From assembly GCA_028583685.1 (NCBI GenBank), contig JAMXIF010001194.1:21926313-21990312 (forward strand): a stretch of DNA of 64,000 nucleotides, written 5' to 3'. The stretch's first letter is position 1. Each line of letters starts with the position of its first letter. Shown piece by piece: positions 22,740-32,564 of this stretch. The notes under the pieces are model-generated. The model did not search any database, had not been told where the DNA came from, and saw only the letters and a program-made list of their open reading frames with translations. The translations under genes and the position numbers were made by a program. The DNA is from Petaurus breviceps papuanus (Eukaryota > Chordata > Mammalia > Diprotodontia > Petauridae).

Positions 22740-23210
22740 AGAGATCTTGCCTATGTGAAATAAAGAGACTTAGTACCTAATACCGGATGTGCAAAGTGAA
22801 GGAGAAGGAAGTGTTAAAGACAGCATCAAAAGAGAATGGGTGAATGAATGAATGAATGATGGTATCACAACAGAAATAGTGAAGTGATATGGAGCAATTT
22901 CAGAAGAAAAAGATAATGTAATTAGTCTTAGATATACTGAGTTTGAAGGGAAAACATCTAGGTAGAAAAGTGGGTGTGAAGCTCAAAAGAGAAGTCAGGA
23001 CTGGAAATCTAAACAGAGATAACTGCTAAAGTTGTGGAAGTGAATGAAAATTGTCCACAGAATCTATGCATTGTAAAGAGAGAAATGAAACGGGCCAAGA
23101 AGAGGAAAGCCAGCAAAAGAAACAGTGAGGGAATGGTTAGAGAGACAAAAAGGAGACAAGGAAATGTGGTATGACTAAAGCCAAGGAAGAAGAGAGTACA
23201 TGGCATATAG
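22740..23210 (-). mobile_element. L2 LINE reverse-transcriptase fossil
   Basis: GATGGTATCACAACAGAAAT, AGATATACTGAGTTTGAAGG and the decayed GACATCCAG/GATGTCTAAT block are the reversed L2 RT/ORF2 region, the same stretch that is clearer at 33740-34190. Frame is not kept. Confidence 0.65.
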
Positions 23211-23219
23211 TCATAGGCA

Positions 23220-24175
23220 CACAATTTATAGTTAATTACATAAAATCAGATCATTGGTTGTAGCCCAATGTGAAATATGGATTCGTGTAATGTAATCCCT
23301 ACATGAGATTCATTGTTCACACTAATCAGGACTAGCTGTATACAGTAGAAGGAAGTGGTCAGTGGTCAGAATTGAATACAAAAAGATCTCAACTGGCCAT
23401 AAATAAATAAACCACATGTGTGTACATTCATATGGGGACATACAACTATTTTTTTAAATCAAGTCCATGAATATTCATGACTACATTGGACTTGCAGATT
23501 CCTAGTAATTTAAATGTCATAAACAGTATATGTAAAGTGTTTTCAGCAGAAGGTATTTCAGAGAAAATTAATCTTGATTATCAGTCACAACAGAAGAAAA
23601 TTAGCATTTTCTATTTGAAAATTCTCTGGATCATAGATACTTAGCACCCTTGTCCTTCAAGCCATGTATGTTAGCATGATGGAAATTAATTTTAATTTTA
23701 AAAAAATGAAGTGGCTGTGTATTCCCTTATGAAGTAATTAGTTGAAACACATAGACAATGTTCTCACCTGATGAGGTTAAGTGAGCATTTCTGCAGGGAG
23801 ATATGTGTTTCCCTTGGGCTTAGAGTTGCTGTAAACAGCTTTCTCCAGTTGAGGAAATCCCATGTTTTATTCAGGTTGCAAAGTCAGAAAGAAGACTTCT
23901 AATTAGATCTCCCTGCCTTCTAGAAAGAAATTGCCAGAAGAGCTTCAAGATCAGAAACTACAGTTCAGTTTGGCCATTCTCCTTATGCCTTCTGGGGCCC
24001 TTCATGTTACCAGGCAGATTTTTAAGGAGTTTTATCCAAGCTTGGCTTTGCAGACTCACTGTGCTGAGCCTCCTAAAACTGATTCCGTGCAGGACCTGTA
24101 GCAATTATCATCCTGGCCAGACTTGTTTGAACCCTCCTCCACATTCTGAATGGCCAGAATCCAGGCTACATTTGT
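23220..24175. other. Unique sequence, no gene seen
   Basis: No repeat or convincing frame; a 63-codon frame at 24004-24195 has no recognisable motif. Confidence 0.5.
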
Positions 24176-24176
24176 G

Positions 24177-24349
24177 TAAGATCATAGGAACCTAAGACAT
24201 CATCTAGCCCAACAATCTTCTTATATGGGGAAACTGAGGCCTAAAGTAAGGAAGTGACATAACCAAGGTCACTCAGTTAATAAGTAGAAGACTTAGGATT
24301 TAAGCATAACTCCTCTGACTTCAATGCTGGAGCTCTTTCTGCAACACCA
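24177..24349 (-). mobile_element. MIR-like SINE
   Basis: GTAAGATCATAGGAACCTAA, ATGGGGAAACTGAGGCCTAA, CCAAGGTCACTCAGTTAATA and GCTCTTTCTGCAACACCAC. Confidence 0.8.
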
Positions 24350-24440
24350 CTATGAGGGACTTGGAGGAAAGATAGAGATACTTGTCAGACATGCTAATAA
24401 CACGAATTAATCCCTGTGAATGACAGCATTGAGGGACAAA

Positions 24441-24624
24441 AAGATGTTAATAGGGGGCAGCCAGGTGGCTCAGCGAGTAAGAGCACCGGCTCCAGTGTCG
24501 TGACAACCTGGGGATCGAATCTGGGCTCAGACACTTAGCACCCACCCAGAAACACCTGGCCGTGTAACTTTGAGCAAGTTACTTAACCCCAATTGCTTAA
24601 AAAAAAAAAAAGATGTTAATAGGC
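24441..24624 (+). mobile_element. Short poly-A SINE, CAGCGAGTAAGAG subfamily
   Basis: Body about 24455-24608 between perfect copies of AAGATGTTAATAGG (left starting 24441, right ending 24623). tRNA-like GTGGCTCAGCGAGTAAGAG, B-box GGATCGAATCT (close to the tRNA consensus GGTTCGANTCC), then TTGAGCAAGTTACTTAACCC and a poly-A. Sister copy of 10146-10301. Confidence 0.92.
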
Positions 24625-24667
24625 TGGAGTGATGGATCAAGTCTAATATATCAGGAGGATTATCTAA

Positions 24668-24797
24668 CTTAGCAGGATGGAGTAGCAGAAAGAGCCTTCA
24701 AGTTGGAGTCAGGAAGACAGAAGTGCAAATTTAAATTCAGATAATAGCTGTCAGTGTCTCAATATTGCCATCCGTAAAATGCAAATGAATGCTACTC
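24668..24797 (+). mobile_element. SINE fragment
   Basis: GGATGGAGTAGCAGAAAGAG, TTGGAGTCAGGAAGACAGAA and TTGCCATCCGTAAAATGCAA. Confidence 0.65.
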
Positions 24798-24834
24798 ATT
24801 GCACTAATTACCTCACTTTAATACAAAGCCACAA

Positions 24835-25205
24835 ACTGTGGGCAAGGCACTACTCTAGGCACTTGGGATACAAATAGAGGAATAAAAAGCCCCTGCTCTC
24901 AAACACAGAAAAGTAAATTCAAGTTAATTTGAAGAGGGAGAAAGGACTAAAAACTGTGGTGGATCAGTAAAGGCTTCTTGGAGGATATGGCAACTTAGCT
25001 GAACTCTGTCTTGGAGGTGGAGTTGAGGCATTCTAGGCATGGAAGTGGGGATGACTTGTGCAAATCCCTGGAGGAAAGCACAAAAGGTCAAGGTTGGGGA
25101 ATAGCTAGGGATCATTACATATATGAGGGGGTTAATTTGAAATAAGACCAGAAATAGAGTTTGGAGCCAGATTTTGGAAGGCCTAAAATGCCAGGGTGAT
25201 ACATT
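24835..25205 (-). mobile_element. L2 LINE 3' fragment
   Basis: GGGCAAGGCACTACTCTAGG, CCCCTGCTCTCAAACA, GGCTTCTTGGAGGATATGGC, GGCATTCTAGGCATGGAAGT and GGAAGGCCTAAAATGCCAGG. The minus strand across this part encodes the conserved end of L2 ORF2 in decayed form. Confidence 0.82.
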
Positions 25206-25488
25206 GCTGTAAGGGAAGCACTGTGTAAATTTTTAAAGCATTACAGCTAGTTTTGTGAAGAAGACACACACATGCACATATGACTAATTCTTCACTGACA
25301 ATTAACTGCTTCCCAGGAAAAGGTCTCTGTTTCTAAGGAGTTCCACAATCCACTAGAAAGTCTGAGAGTACAAAAAAGGATGGTCAAAAGGTAGGATAAT
25401 ATTTCATCTTTCTAAATCAGGGGTAGAAGTAGACAAGGGGAGACTATCTCAGGAGGGGTGCAAGTTCAGAAATGGATCCCAACTAGAC
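25205..25488. other. Unique sequence
   Basis: No feature recognised. Confidence 0.4.
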
Positions 25489-25489
25489 T

Positions 25490-25605
25490 AGTTGAATCTC
25501 GATTTTGTGGATGAGGAAACTTAGGATCAAAGAATTTGTCCCCTGCCCCCAAGGTCACATGGCTATTAAGTGGCAGAACCAAAAGTTGAAAACAGAGGGA
25601 CTACC
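25490..25605 (-). mobile_element. MIR-like fragment
   Basis: TTTTGTGGATGAGGAAACTT, CAAGGTCACATGGCTATTAA, GTGGCAGAACC. Confidence 0.7.
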
Positions 25606-26018
25606 ATGTGAAAGTGTTGACACTGACCTGTGAGATGGCTTTGTAGCTGTGATGCTGGATTTTAAAGCATCTCCCTCAAACTGGGCAGGGTGCCTATTCA
25701 TTCCTTCCTGCCCTTCTGACAGCTGACTGCCTGCATCTTTTTGGAATTATTATTGCTGTAATGTTCTCAAAGGGAAGAGAGGTGAGGATCTACTGACTTC
25801 CTACACTCAAATGGCAATGGACAGCTAGCCTTTGCCTCAGAGCAGCATGCAAGCTGCCAGAGAGGGATGGTAAGGCCACTTGGCCTAAGGTCAACATTTC
25901 CTTGAGTTTCAGTACACCAAATTGTGTTTTACAAAAATGACCAATTTCATTCTGATTTATGCAGATTTTCCTAATTGCAGTGAAAATGGAAGGTGTCTTG
26001 ATGCTATATATAAAGAAA

Positions 26019-26067
26019 GTGTGTGTGTGTGTGTGAGTGAGTGAGAGACAGAGACAGAGACAGAGAA
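26019..26067. repeat. (GT)n(GA)n compound microsatellite
   Basis: GT run passing into GTGAGTGAGA and GACAGA units. Confidence 0.9.
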
Positions 26068-26069
26068 AT

Positions 26070-26370
26070 CCCCATTTGCTTTCTTCAAAAGGAAGTTCCA
26101 TTTAAGTAAGATAGCAGCTTTTTGCAACCCAAAAAATCCTGAGCATTAGGAGCACAAAAACCCTCCAAGTCTAACAAATGAGACAATTATGCCTTTGTGA
26201 CAACCACATTATTAGGAGAAAGATTATATTCCTTCTCCAAGTAGGAGAATTACTTAGAGGAAGGTAGTAGCCAAACTATGCAATCAGCTATATGGAAGGC
26301 ATATGTCCCATAAAGAAGCATTTCCCTCTGTCTAGTCAATATAACTATGGACAGAGCCTCCACACATGCA
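26070..26370. other. Unique sequence, nothing seen
   Basis: No frames or repeats of note. Confidence 0.45.
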
Positions 26371-26374
26371 GGAA

Positions 26375-26480
26375 TACTACTACAATTAGTGATAATAATA
26401 CTACTTAGGCTTATAAATTACCTTGCATTCCTGAAGTTCTAAGTGCTTTACAACACCTGCTAATTAACCTCCTTGTAAGG
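26375..26480 (-). mobile_element. Degenerate MIR-like fragment
   Basis: ATTAGTGATAATAATACTAC, CTAAGTGCTTTACAACACCT and CCTTGTAAGGTAAGAAG are a weak reversed MIR 3' half. Confidence 0.5.
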
Positions 26481-27244
26481 TAAGAAGAGAGAATATGCGC
26501 TGTGCCTGTTTCTGAGGAGGGGAAACTGGCTTGGCAAGCTCCATTGATTTCCTGAATGAAGGACCAGTGGGGAGTTAACACAGAATCTTTACCATCCTTT
26601 CCATTTTCTAATTCAAAATTCTTTTTCCCCATAGCTTTCCCCACAGTCTAGATCCCAAATTGGTTTGGATTCAAATTTTAGCCATCCTCTACATTCCCAA
26701 AAATAAATTTTAGATATTGGTAATTATAGCCTTAACCTGGTACATTTTATTCATCAATAGAAACTCACTATGCAATAATTGGGGGGAGGGAATAGGGAAC
26801 AGTGTTGAACATTTAAGAAATGGAAGGTTGTTTCTGGAAGGAAATGAAATTCAGTGAATGCAGCAAGAAACCTCTATTGTTTGTCATATCCTTAAATTTC
26901 CCTGATTTCCAAGATTGTGATATTACTGCTAAAACTTAGAAGTCACATCATATTTAAATAACTTATAATCATGGACTTTCTCTAATCCATATGAGGCATC
27001 TTGTTTGTTTTTTTTTCCACAGCAATGTGAAATCATTCAAGGATGCTAGTTATGAGGACCATTTCCTGCGCATTCTGAATGATGGACAACTTTGTCTTTA
27101 GTCTGGCCCTACTTGAGGAAAGCTGTGAAGGATGTCCAGTGGAATCATCCATATTCATTCTATAGAAGGAAACCATGGCTTTCCATGACCACTAGAGCCC
27201 TAGGAGAATGAGGGCATGTATTTTAATCTGTGCCATCTTAAATT
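26480..27244. other. Unique sequence with one splice-acceptor-like site
   Basis: No repeat recognised. A polypyrimidine tract ending TTTTTTTTCCACAG at 27022 is followed by a short open frame (27024-27101, ending NDGQLCL then stop). Possible but unproven terminal exon; see findings. Confidence 0.3.
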
Positions 27245-27473
27245 AGTGGCTCTTAATCTTTTTTGTGTCATGAATCCTTTGGTAATCTGATGGTCAACGA
27301 ACCCCTTCTCAGAACAATGTTTTTAATGAATAAAATGAAATACACTGGATAGCAAAGGAAACCCAAAGTTAGTGACAAGAAAAAATGCACTTTCCCATAC
27401 AAATTCATTGATCCCCTGAAATTCATTCACAGACCCCTGAGATGTCTGTCAAATGCAAGTTAAGAACCCTTGC
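27245..27473. mobile_element. hAT-like MITE
   Basis: About 229 bases with imperfect terminal inverted repeats. Left end GTGGCTCTTAATCTTTTT; right end, read in reverse, AGGGTTCTTAACTTGC, sharing the TCTTAA core. The internal GTGTCATGAATCCTTTGGTA and CAGACCCCTGAGATGTCTG resemble known mammalian MER1-type nonautonomous hAT repeats. No transposase. I see no clean 8-bp target duplication. Confidence 0.55.
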
Positions 27474-27474
27474 C

Positions 27475-27920
27475 CCATTGGGAACTCTGGGGTCCTTGTG
27501 TCTTAAGCAAGAGTCAGAGTCTCCCTGGAGCATCTCAGAGAAGGATTGAGCTACTGAGCTGAATATAGCTCCCTAACTTTTTTGGCTCTAGTAATGCCTC
27601 TACATTGAAAAACATAGATTGAAACACTATTTTTGACGGTCTTAGCAATGGAATCACAGCAACAGCACAAATGCCCTGATTGATTGCACGAAGGAAGTAC
27701 TTGTGATGGTTGAAAATAACTGTTCCAAAAACAGTCATTTTCTAGCTATGTTCTTGCCTACCACATTTCTTCTTCATGTCATCCATTTGGCCTTTGGATT
27801 GTGTAATAATTTGGGTCTTTGTGAAATATGACTCATATGGTTTCCTAACAATTTAATGTATACAATTTTGCCTCCTAAATGGGCATGTAATCACACCAAG
27901 CTGCCAAATAAGTGTGTGCA
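27475..27920. other. Unique sequence, nothing seen
   Basis: Short minus-strand frames only. Confidence 0.45.
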
Positions 27921-27924
27921 TTTC

Positions 27925-28055
27925 TTCTCCCCCAAATGAATATAAACTTCTTGGGGCAGGAATAGTTTCATTTTTTTCTTTTGTATCCTTAGCGCCTAGC
28001 CCAATGCCTAACACGTAGTAGGCATTAAATATATATTTATTCAAGCATTTATCAT
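27925..28055 (+). mobile_element. L2 LINE 3' end
   Basis: ATAAACTTCTTGGGGCAGGA, TGTATCCTTAGCGCCTAGCC and ACACGTAGTAGGCATTAAAT: L2 terminus in sense orientation. Confidence 0.85.
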
Positions 28056-28199
28056 TGAAGAATGCTATAAGGCAGGATGGGTTATTGATGAAGAAGAGTT
28101 TTAGATAATGTAATCTAAAAATTTTTGAGAAAGGAGAAATCACCATCACTTATAGAGGAATAAGCAAAGGTTTTTGGATATGACCTTTATTTTCTTAAA

Positions 28200-28315
28200 G
28201 GAAAACAGAGAATTTGAAAAGGAAGACAGAGGCTGGGGGAATTTAAATGTCTTGGTCAGGGTCACACAGTGCTTAAATTGGGACTGACACAGAGAACCAT
28301 TCTATCTTTGAAATC
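28200..28315 (-). mobile_element. MIR-like fragment
   Basis: GTCTTGGTCAGGGTCACACA then a decayed tRNA-side end. Confidence 0.5.
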
Positions 28316-28483
28316 ATCATGGGACAGATCCTCCTCAGATTGAAAGAGGCAATAGAATGACAAGGTGGATACATAATGAAATATTTAACTCATAGAATTA
28401 CACACAGAGAGAACCCTCAGAGCTGGAAGGGAACCCAGCAGTCATACAGTCCAATCACTTCTTAGGCAAAATTTCCTTCTATA

Positions 28484-28867
28484 ACCAATCAATCAACAAG
28501 GATTTATTAAGCACTTGCTATGTACCTCATGCTGTGCTAAGAACTGGGGATAAAAAAGAAAAACAAACATAATCCCTGCCTTCAAGAAGTTTACATTCTA
28601 ATAAGGAAGGTAAAGTGTAAGTAAGACATGCAAGATAACTTCAGAGTGGATGGAAAGTAATCTTCGAGGGGAAGGCACTAGCAGCTGGAGGAACTAAGAA
28701 AGGTTTCCTTCCTGTAGAAGGTGAGATTTGAGCTGAATCTCAAAGGAAGCCAGGGAACCTGCCAGGGATCCTACCAGGCAGAGGTGAGAAAGGAGAGCAT
28801 CTCAGGCATGAGGAACAGTCAGTACAGGCTCGTGGAGATGGAAAATGTTGTGTTGTGTGTGAGGAAA
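28484..28867 (-). mobile_element. L2 LINE 3' fragment inside CR1/L3
   Basis: AATCAACAAGGATTTATTAA, AGCACTTGCTATGTACCTCA, CCCTGCCTTCAAGAAGTTTA, GGTGAGATTTGAGCTGAATC and GGAGAGCATCTCAGGCATGA. The well-preserved L2 terminus interrupts the CR1 sequence. Confidence 0.88.
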
Positions 28868-28926
28868 AGTAAGTGATCCTCTAGTTTTTTGCTTAAAGAC
28901 TTACAGTGAAATAGAACCTGATGTGT

Positions 28927-29122
28927 CCCAAAGCAGTCCATTCTTTTTTCCCCCCTTTTTGGAGGGGGAAAGGCAGGGCAATTGGGGTTAAGTTACTTTC
29001 CCAAGGTCACATGGCTGGTAAGTGTTAAGTGTCTGAGTCCAGATCTGAACTCCGGTCCTCCTGATTCCAGGGCTCGTTCTTTATTCACTGAGCCACCTAG
29101 CCACCCCAAAGCAGTCCATTCT
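28927..29122 (-). mobile_element. Short poly-A SINE with target duplication
   Basis: Body 28945-29104 in reverse (T-rich left end, AGTTACTTTCCCAAGGTCAC, GAGCCACCTAGCCACC right end). It is flanked by perfect copies of AAAGCAGTCCATTCT, extending to about 18 bases. Inserted in the CR1/L3 tail. Confidence 0.92.
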
Positions 29123-29469
29123 AATCTTGGACAGATTTAATTGCATTAAAATGTTCCCTTATGTCCAGTTGAAATCATCCTCCCTACAGCTTCTACCCAT
29201 TGCTCCTACTTCTGTCCTTTGTGGCCAAAGCAAGCCTTCTACATGCAAGTCCTTTGAACACCTGAAAATAGTCACCATGACCTTGTTAAGCCTTCTATAG
29301 ATTGAAAACTCAGTTCCTCCAATCAGTCCTAAGAGGGCATGAATTTGAAGTCTTTCACCATCCTAATTATCCTCTTCTGAACACTCGTCAGCTCATTAAT
29401 ATCCTTTCTAGAACGTGGTGCCATGGACTGGACAGAGTACTCTAGATTTAGCCTGAATAGAAGTAAGGG

Positions 29470-29785
29470 AAAAAAAAACATTCCATTTAACTATGGAATA
29501 GAACTATATTGTATGGCATGGCAGAGAAGCAAAAAGAGGAAGGGAGTTTTCTGGATCATCAAATATTCTGATTAATAAAATTATCACATGTAGCATCTGT
29601 AAATGGTCAATTTTCAAAGAGCAAGGAGATAGGCAAATTACTCAGTATAGAAATTATACCCAACATAATTAAATCTGTCTTTAATGATCAAAAGGTGATC
29701 TTACGGCCCCCCAGGTTCATCATCAGGTTTTGGTGGCAGGGAGTACTGAGGAAACACAATTAACCTTCTGAAAGATCTTGACATA
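29470..29785. other. Unique sequence
   Basis: No feature recognised. Confidence 0.4.
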
Positions 29786-29787
29786 CC

Positions 29788-29895
29788 CTGCCTCTTATTA
29801 GACTATAAGATCCCTGAGGACAAAAACCATGTTTTGTTCTTTAATCCCTCGGAGCATACAGATTATGTGTTTAGTATTTGTTAAATAAATGACCA
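29788..29895 (+). mobile_element. L2 LINE 3' end
   Basis: GACTATAAGATCCCTGAGGA, then AACCATGTTTTGTTC and TTAGTATTTGTTAAATAAAT. Confidence 0.8.
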
Positions 29896-29899
29896 ACCC

Positions 29900-30898
29900 A
29901 CCATTAAGAATGCTTATGAATCTCAAACTGCAAATATCAGCCAAAAACTGTATTTAAATGTGTGTATACATACATATAAAAGATGGTTTAACACCTGAGA
30001 GGAAATACTAGTATGTTTATTTAAACAGTTTTCAGACTGTGATTTCTTCCCAACACTAAGTTTATTTCTCCCACATTAAAATCCAGGTGAGGGAAAAGAA
30101 GCAATGAGCTGCCCAAAATGTATGTGTGCCCCTTTTTTTATCTTTATCAGTCTCACTGTCAGGTGACCTGAGTGGAGGGTCTGGATTTATATTTCTGAAT
30201 CTTCTTGTTAGCAGTCCCTTTCCCTCTGTCCCAGAGAGCTGTACCAACTATCCCCTACACTGTTGGATCCCTCCCTCAGTCACTGCCACCTAGTCTCCCA
30301 GGGGTCCCTGGAAGTCGAGAGGGTGGGATTAAGTTCCATGCTGGATCAGTGCAAGGGGAAACTCCAAGAGGGAAATAACCAATTCCTGGGCAACCAATCT
30401 TATATCCTATCCTTCTCTTGGCCTTCTTACTGCAGCTTCTTTGCTTTTGAAGTAGGTAGGATTGTAAGAAGTTCTAATGCAGGGCCCCTTCTGATATCTA
30501 CAGATGCCCACTTTCTCCCATTCAGACCACATGAGCCAGGCAAGTTCAGTTCTTTCCCTGTCATTAAGTGATCAGTGAGGGGGTAAGAGTGGAATCAAGC
30601 TTGGTATCATTGTCAAGAAGGAATTTAAAGGAGATAAAACAGATGTAAGCCTGGCAAGGAAAGGTCCATTAGCTACAACTAGGAGCAGCAGGTAGGATAC
30701 AGAGGACAATACCTTTAGGAGGAAGCCTTTTTTCCTTCTGGTGACTTTTATGATTTTGTGTGGTGCCTTGAGATAGTGAGGGTTGGTACTAGATTGGGAC
30801 ACAACTTCTCAGTAAGTCACACATCCTAAATTTATAATCCCTCTTATACTATTGCCATAACCTTACTTCAGATAGCCTTCAGACTTAGCATATCCTAG
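29900..30898. other. Unique sequence, no gene seen
   Basis: A 102-codon plus frame (30263-30571) and short minus frames have no recognisable domain. Confidence 0.5.
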
Positions 30899-30899
30899 G

Positions 30900-31012
30900 C
30901 TCTTGAACCGAGTGCCACAAGAAACCTCAGCGGCCATTAAATCCAACCCATTTTGTAGATGAGATTTCTCATTTTATAGATGAGAAAAGAGTGATACAGA
31001 ACTAGTTCAGGA
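30900..31012 (-). mobile_element. MIR-like fragment
   Basis: ACCTCAGCGGCCATTAAATC, CAACCCATTTTGTAGATGAG, TCATTTTATAGATGAGAAAA. Confidence 0.65.
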
Positions 31013-31014
31013 TC

Positions 31015-31980
31015 AGCAAAGTCCTGGTAACAATGGTTGCTTTCATCACCCCCTTCCCGGCTAGGCAGATAAGACCACATGTTATCAGCTTGGCCAAAAG
31101 AATCGGGTCAGAATGACACATAACAATTTTGAATGTAGATGCAGCCCAGGTTAGTGCCAACAGCTGAACCTGGGGAAAGAATCCCACAGAAATAAGCCAC
31201 GGGAGGTATCATTGTGCTGAAGATCCCCATTCACTTTAAAAACCTACAAGTAGTGCATTATAAAGCCCAAACAAGGAGAGTTAATTTTGATGTGTTCATA
31301 ATGCATTTGCAGGCAAGAGTAACAAGACTGAACAACAGGAGTTTGTAAAATGATTCCCAGATTCAAATACCTGCCATAAAAAAAAAAAACAACATAATGG
31401 TTATAGTCAGACAGAAGAAATGTGGAAGATACTGAGTGATAGATTTCATTGCATTGTGTTGGAAGTTCAATGCCATTAGTAATTCTCAGCTGCTACTCTG
31501 TTTTGCTGGAAATGGCTTAATGGTAAATTGGCACATTGCATTTTCCATCCCTCTCCTAAGATTTCAGAAAATTGCCCATGCCTAAGCATTTGTTGGGTGG
31601 GAGGACTGAGCACTATTGTTCTGAAGTTTCCTCTATGGATTTCCTGGTCTATCAGAGCTGATTCCACTCCACTTAGGGATTGTGGGATCACAACAAGTCA
31701 TTAGTGAGCAATCTGACTGACAGAGCCTGGTAGACACAGACATTCCTTTAGCAAAGAGGATGTTAGATTACTACAGGAGGATTGAGCTAATCAATAGGCT
31801 TATAAAGTGTCCTTGTCCAGGATAGACTTAAGGGGATATTGGCTTAAAAGGTACCCAAAGGATTTAGGTTAGCTTTGAGGAAGAAGTTTTTGGTTGGAAA
31901 AGTAAGGCATTTAACCAAAGGAAATGATTAAATCTTCTTTGGGGACAATCTTTTACACTGGTCAGATACCCATTGTCTGG
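31015..31980. other. Unique sequence, no gene seen
   Basis: Poly-A tract at 31379-31389. Frames short and unremarkable. Confidence 0.5.
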
Positions 31981-31982
31981 AA

Positions 31983-32066
31983 TGATTTCATAGAATCATA
32001 GAATGTTAAAACTGAAAGGAACCCAGAGAGCCCCTTTAGCTTAGAAATAATGAAACTTAGTTCCCA
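31983..32066 (-). mobile_element. MIR-like fragment
   Basis: TCATAGAATCATAGAATGTT, AAAACTGAAAGGAACCCAGA and a decayed core. Confidence 0.6.
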
Positions 32067-32067
32067 G

Positions 32068-32288
32068 AAGGAACCCAGATCATACAATTCTGGAGTTAGA
32101 TGGGTCCTCAGCAGCTGTCTATTCTAACCCAACCCTGAAAGAATTCATCCCTCTGATAACATACCCAAGAAATGGTCATCCAGTCTTTGCTTGAAGATCT
32201 CCAATGAGGAAGAACTCCCCATCTTCTCAGATTGTCCATCCCATATTTGGTCACCTCTACTTCTTAGGAAGGTTTTCCCAAAGCAAAC
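32068..32288 (-). mobile_element. CR1/L3 LINE 3' end
   Basis: TTCTGGAGTTAGATGGGTCC, GGTCATCCAGTCTTTGCTTG, AAGATCTCCAATGAGGAAGA and CTTCTTAGGAAGGTTTTCCC, a contiguous reversed CR1/L3 terminus. Confidence 0.82.
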
Positions 32289-32289
32289 A

Positions 32290-32435
32290 AAATTATATCA
32301 TTTTATAAATGAGGATATTGAGGTACAGGGAGGCTAAGGAACTTTCCCCAAGGTCATAGAAGAAGTATATGGCAAAGCTAGGATTCAAACCTAAGTCCTT
32401 TAAGTTGATTTGTTCTATGCCTCACTGCCTCATCC
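32290..32435 (-). mobile_element. MIR-like SINE fragment
   Basis: ATTTTATAAATGAGGATATT, CCCCAAGGTCATAGAAGAAG, CTAGGATTCAAACCTAAGTC. Confidence 0.72.
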
Positions 32436-32436
32436 A

Positions 32437-32562
32437 GCTCATAAAATACCACATTCTCCATAAAGTTTTCCCTGATTTTCCCAGTTGTTACTGACCTTTT
32501 CCCCCTTAGATGTCATAAAGCACTTTGTTTTTCAGCTCTTTAGTGTTCTTATCATCCGTTAA
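32437..32562 (+). mobile_element. L2 LINE fragment
   Basis: CCATAAAGTTTTCCCTGATT followed by CCCAGTTGTTACTGACC is the C-terminal end of L2 ORF2 with adjoining 3' sequence. Confidence 0.7.
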
Positions 32563-32564
32563 TA

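Larger units (their letters stand above)
28380..29470 (-). mobile_element. CR1/L3 LINE 3' region split by two insertions
   Basis: Three CR1/L3 blocks: 28380-28483 (AGAGCTGGAAGGGAACCCAG), 28868-28944 (GCTTAAAGACTTACAGTG, CCCAAAGCAGTCCATTCT) and 29105-29470 (TTCTACCCATTGCTCCTACT, TCACCATCCTAATTATCCTC). They are collinear once the L2 (28484-28867) and the SINE (28945-29104) are set aside. Only the 3' untranslated region and the end of ORF2 are represented. Confidence 0.8.

Noticed and set aside
22727-22740. A clean target duplication for the LTR at 22113
   Set aside because: GACCC before and GAGCC after differ by one base in five; too weak to assert.
24455-24530. Possible tRNA gene
   Set aside because: A-box and B-box are present but only as the head of a SINE; there is no acceptor-stem pairing and poly-A follows. 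The same holds for the other SINE heads.
30263-30571. 102-codon frame in unique DNA
   Set aside because: No domain, signal sequence or exon boundaries; length is within chance for this many bases.
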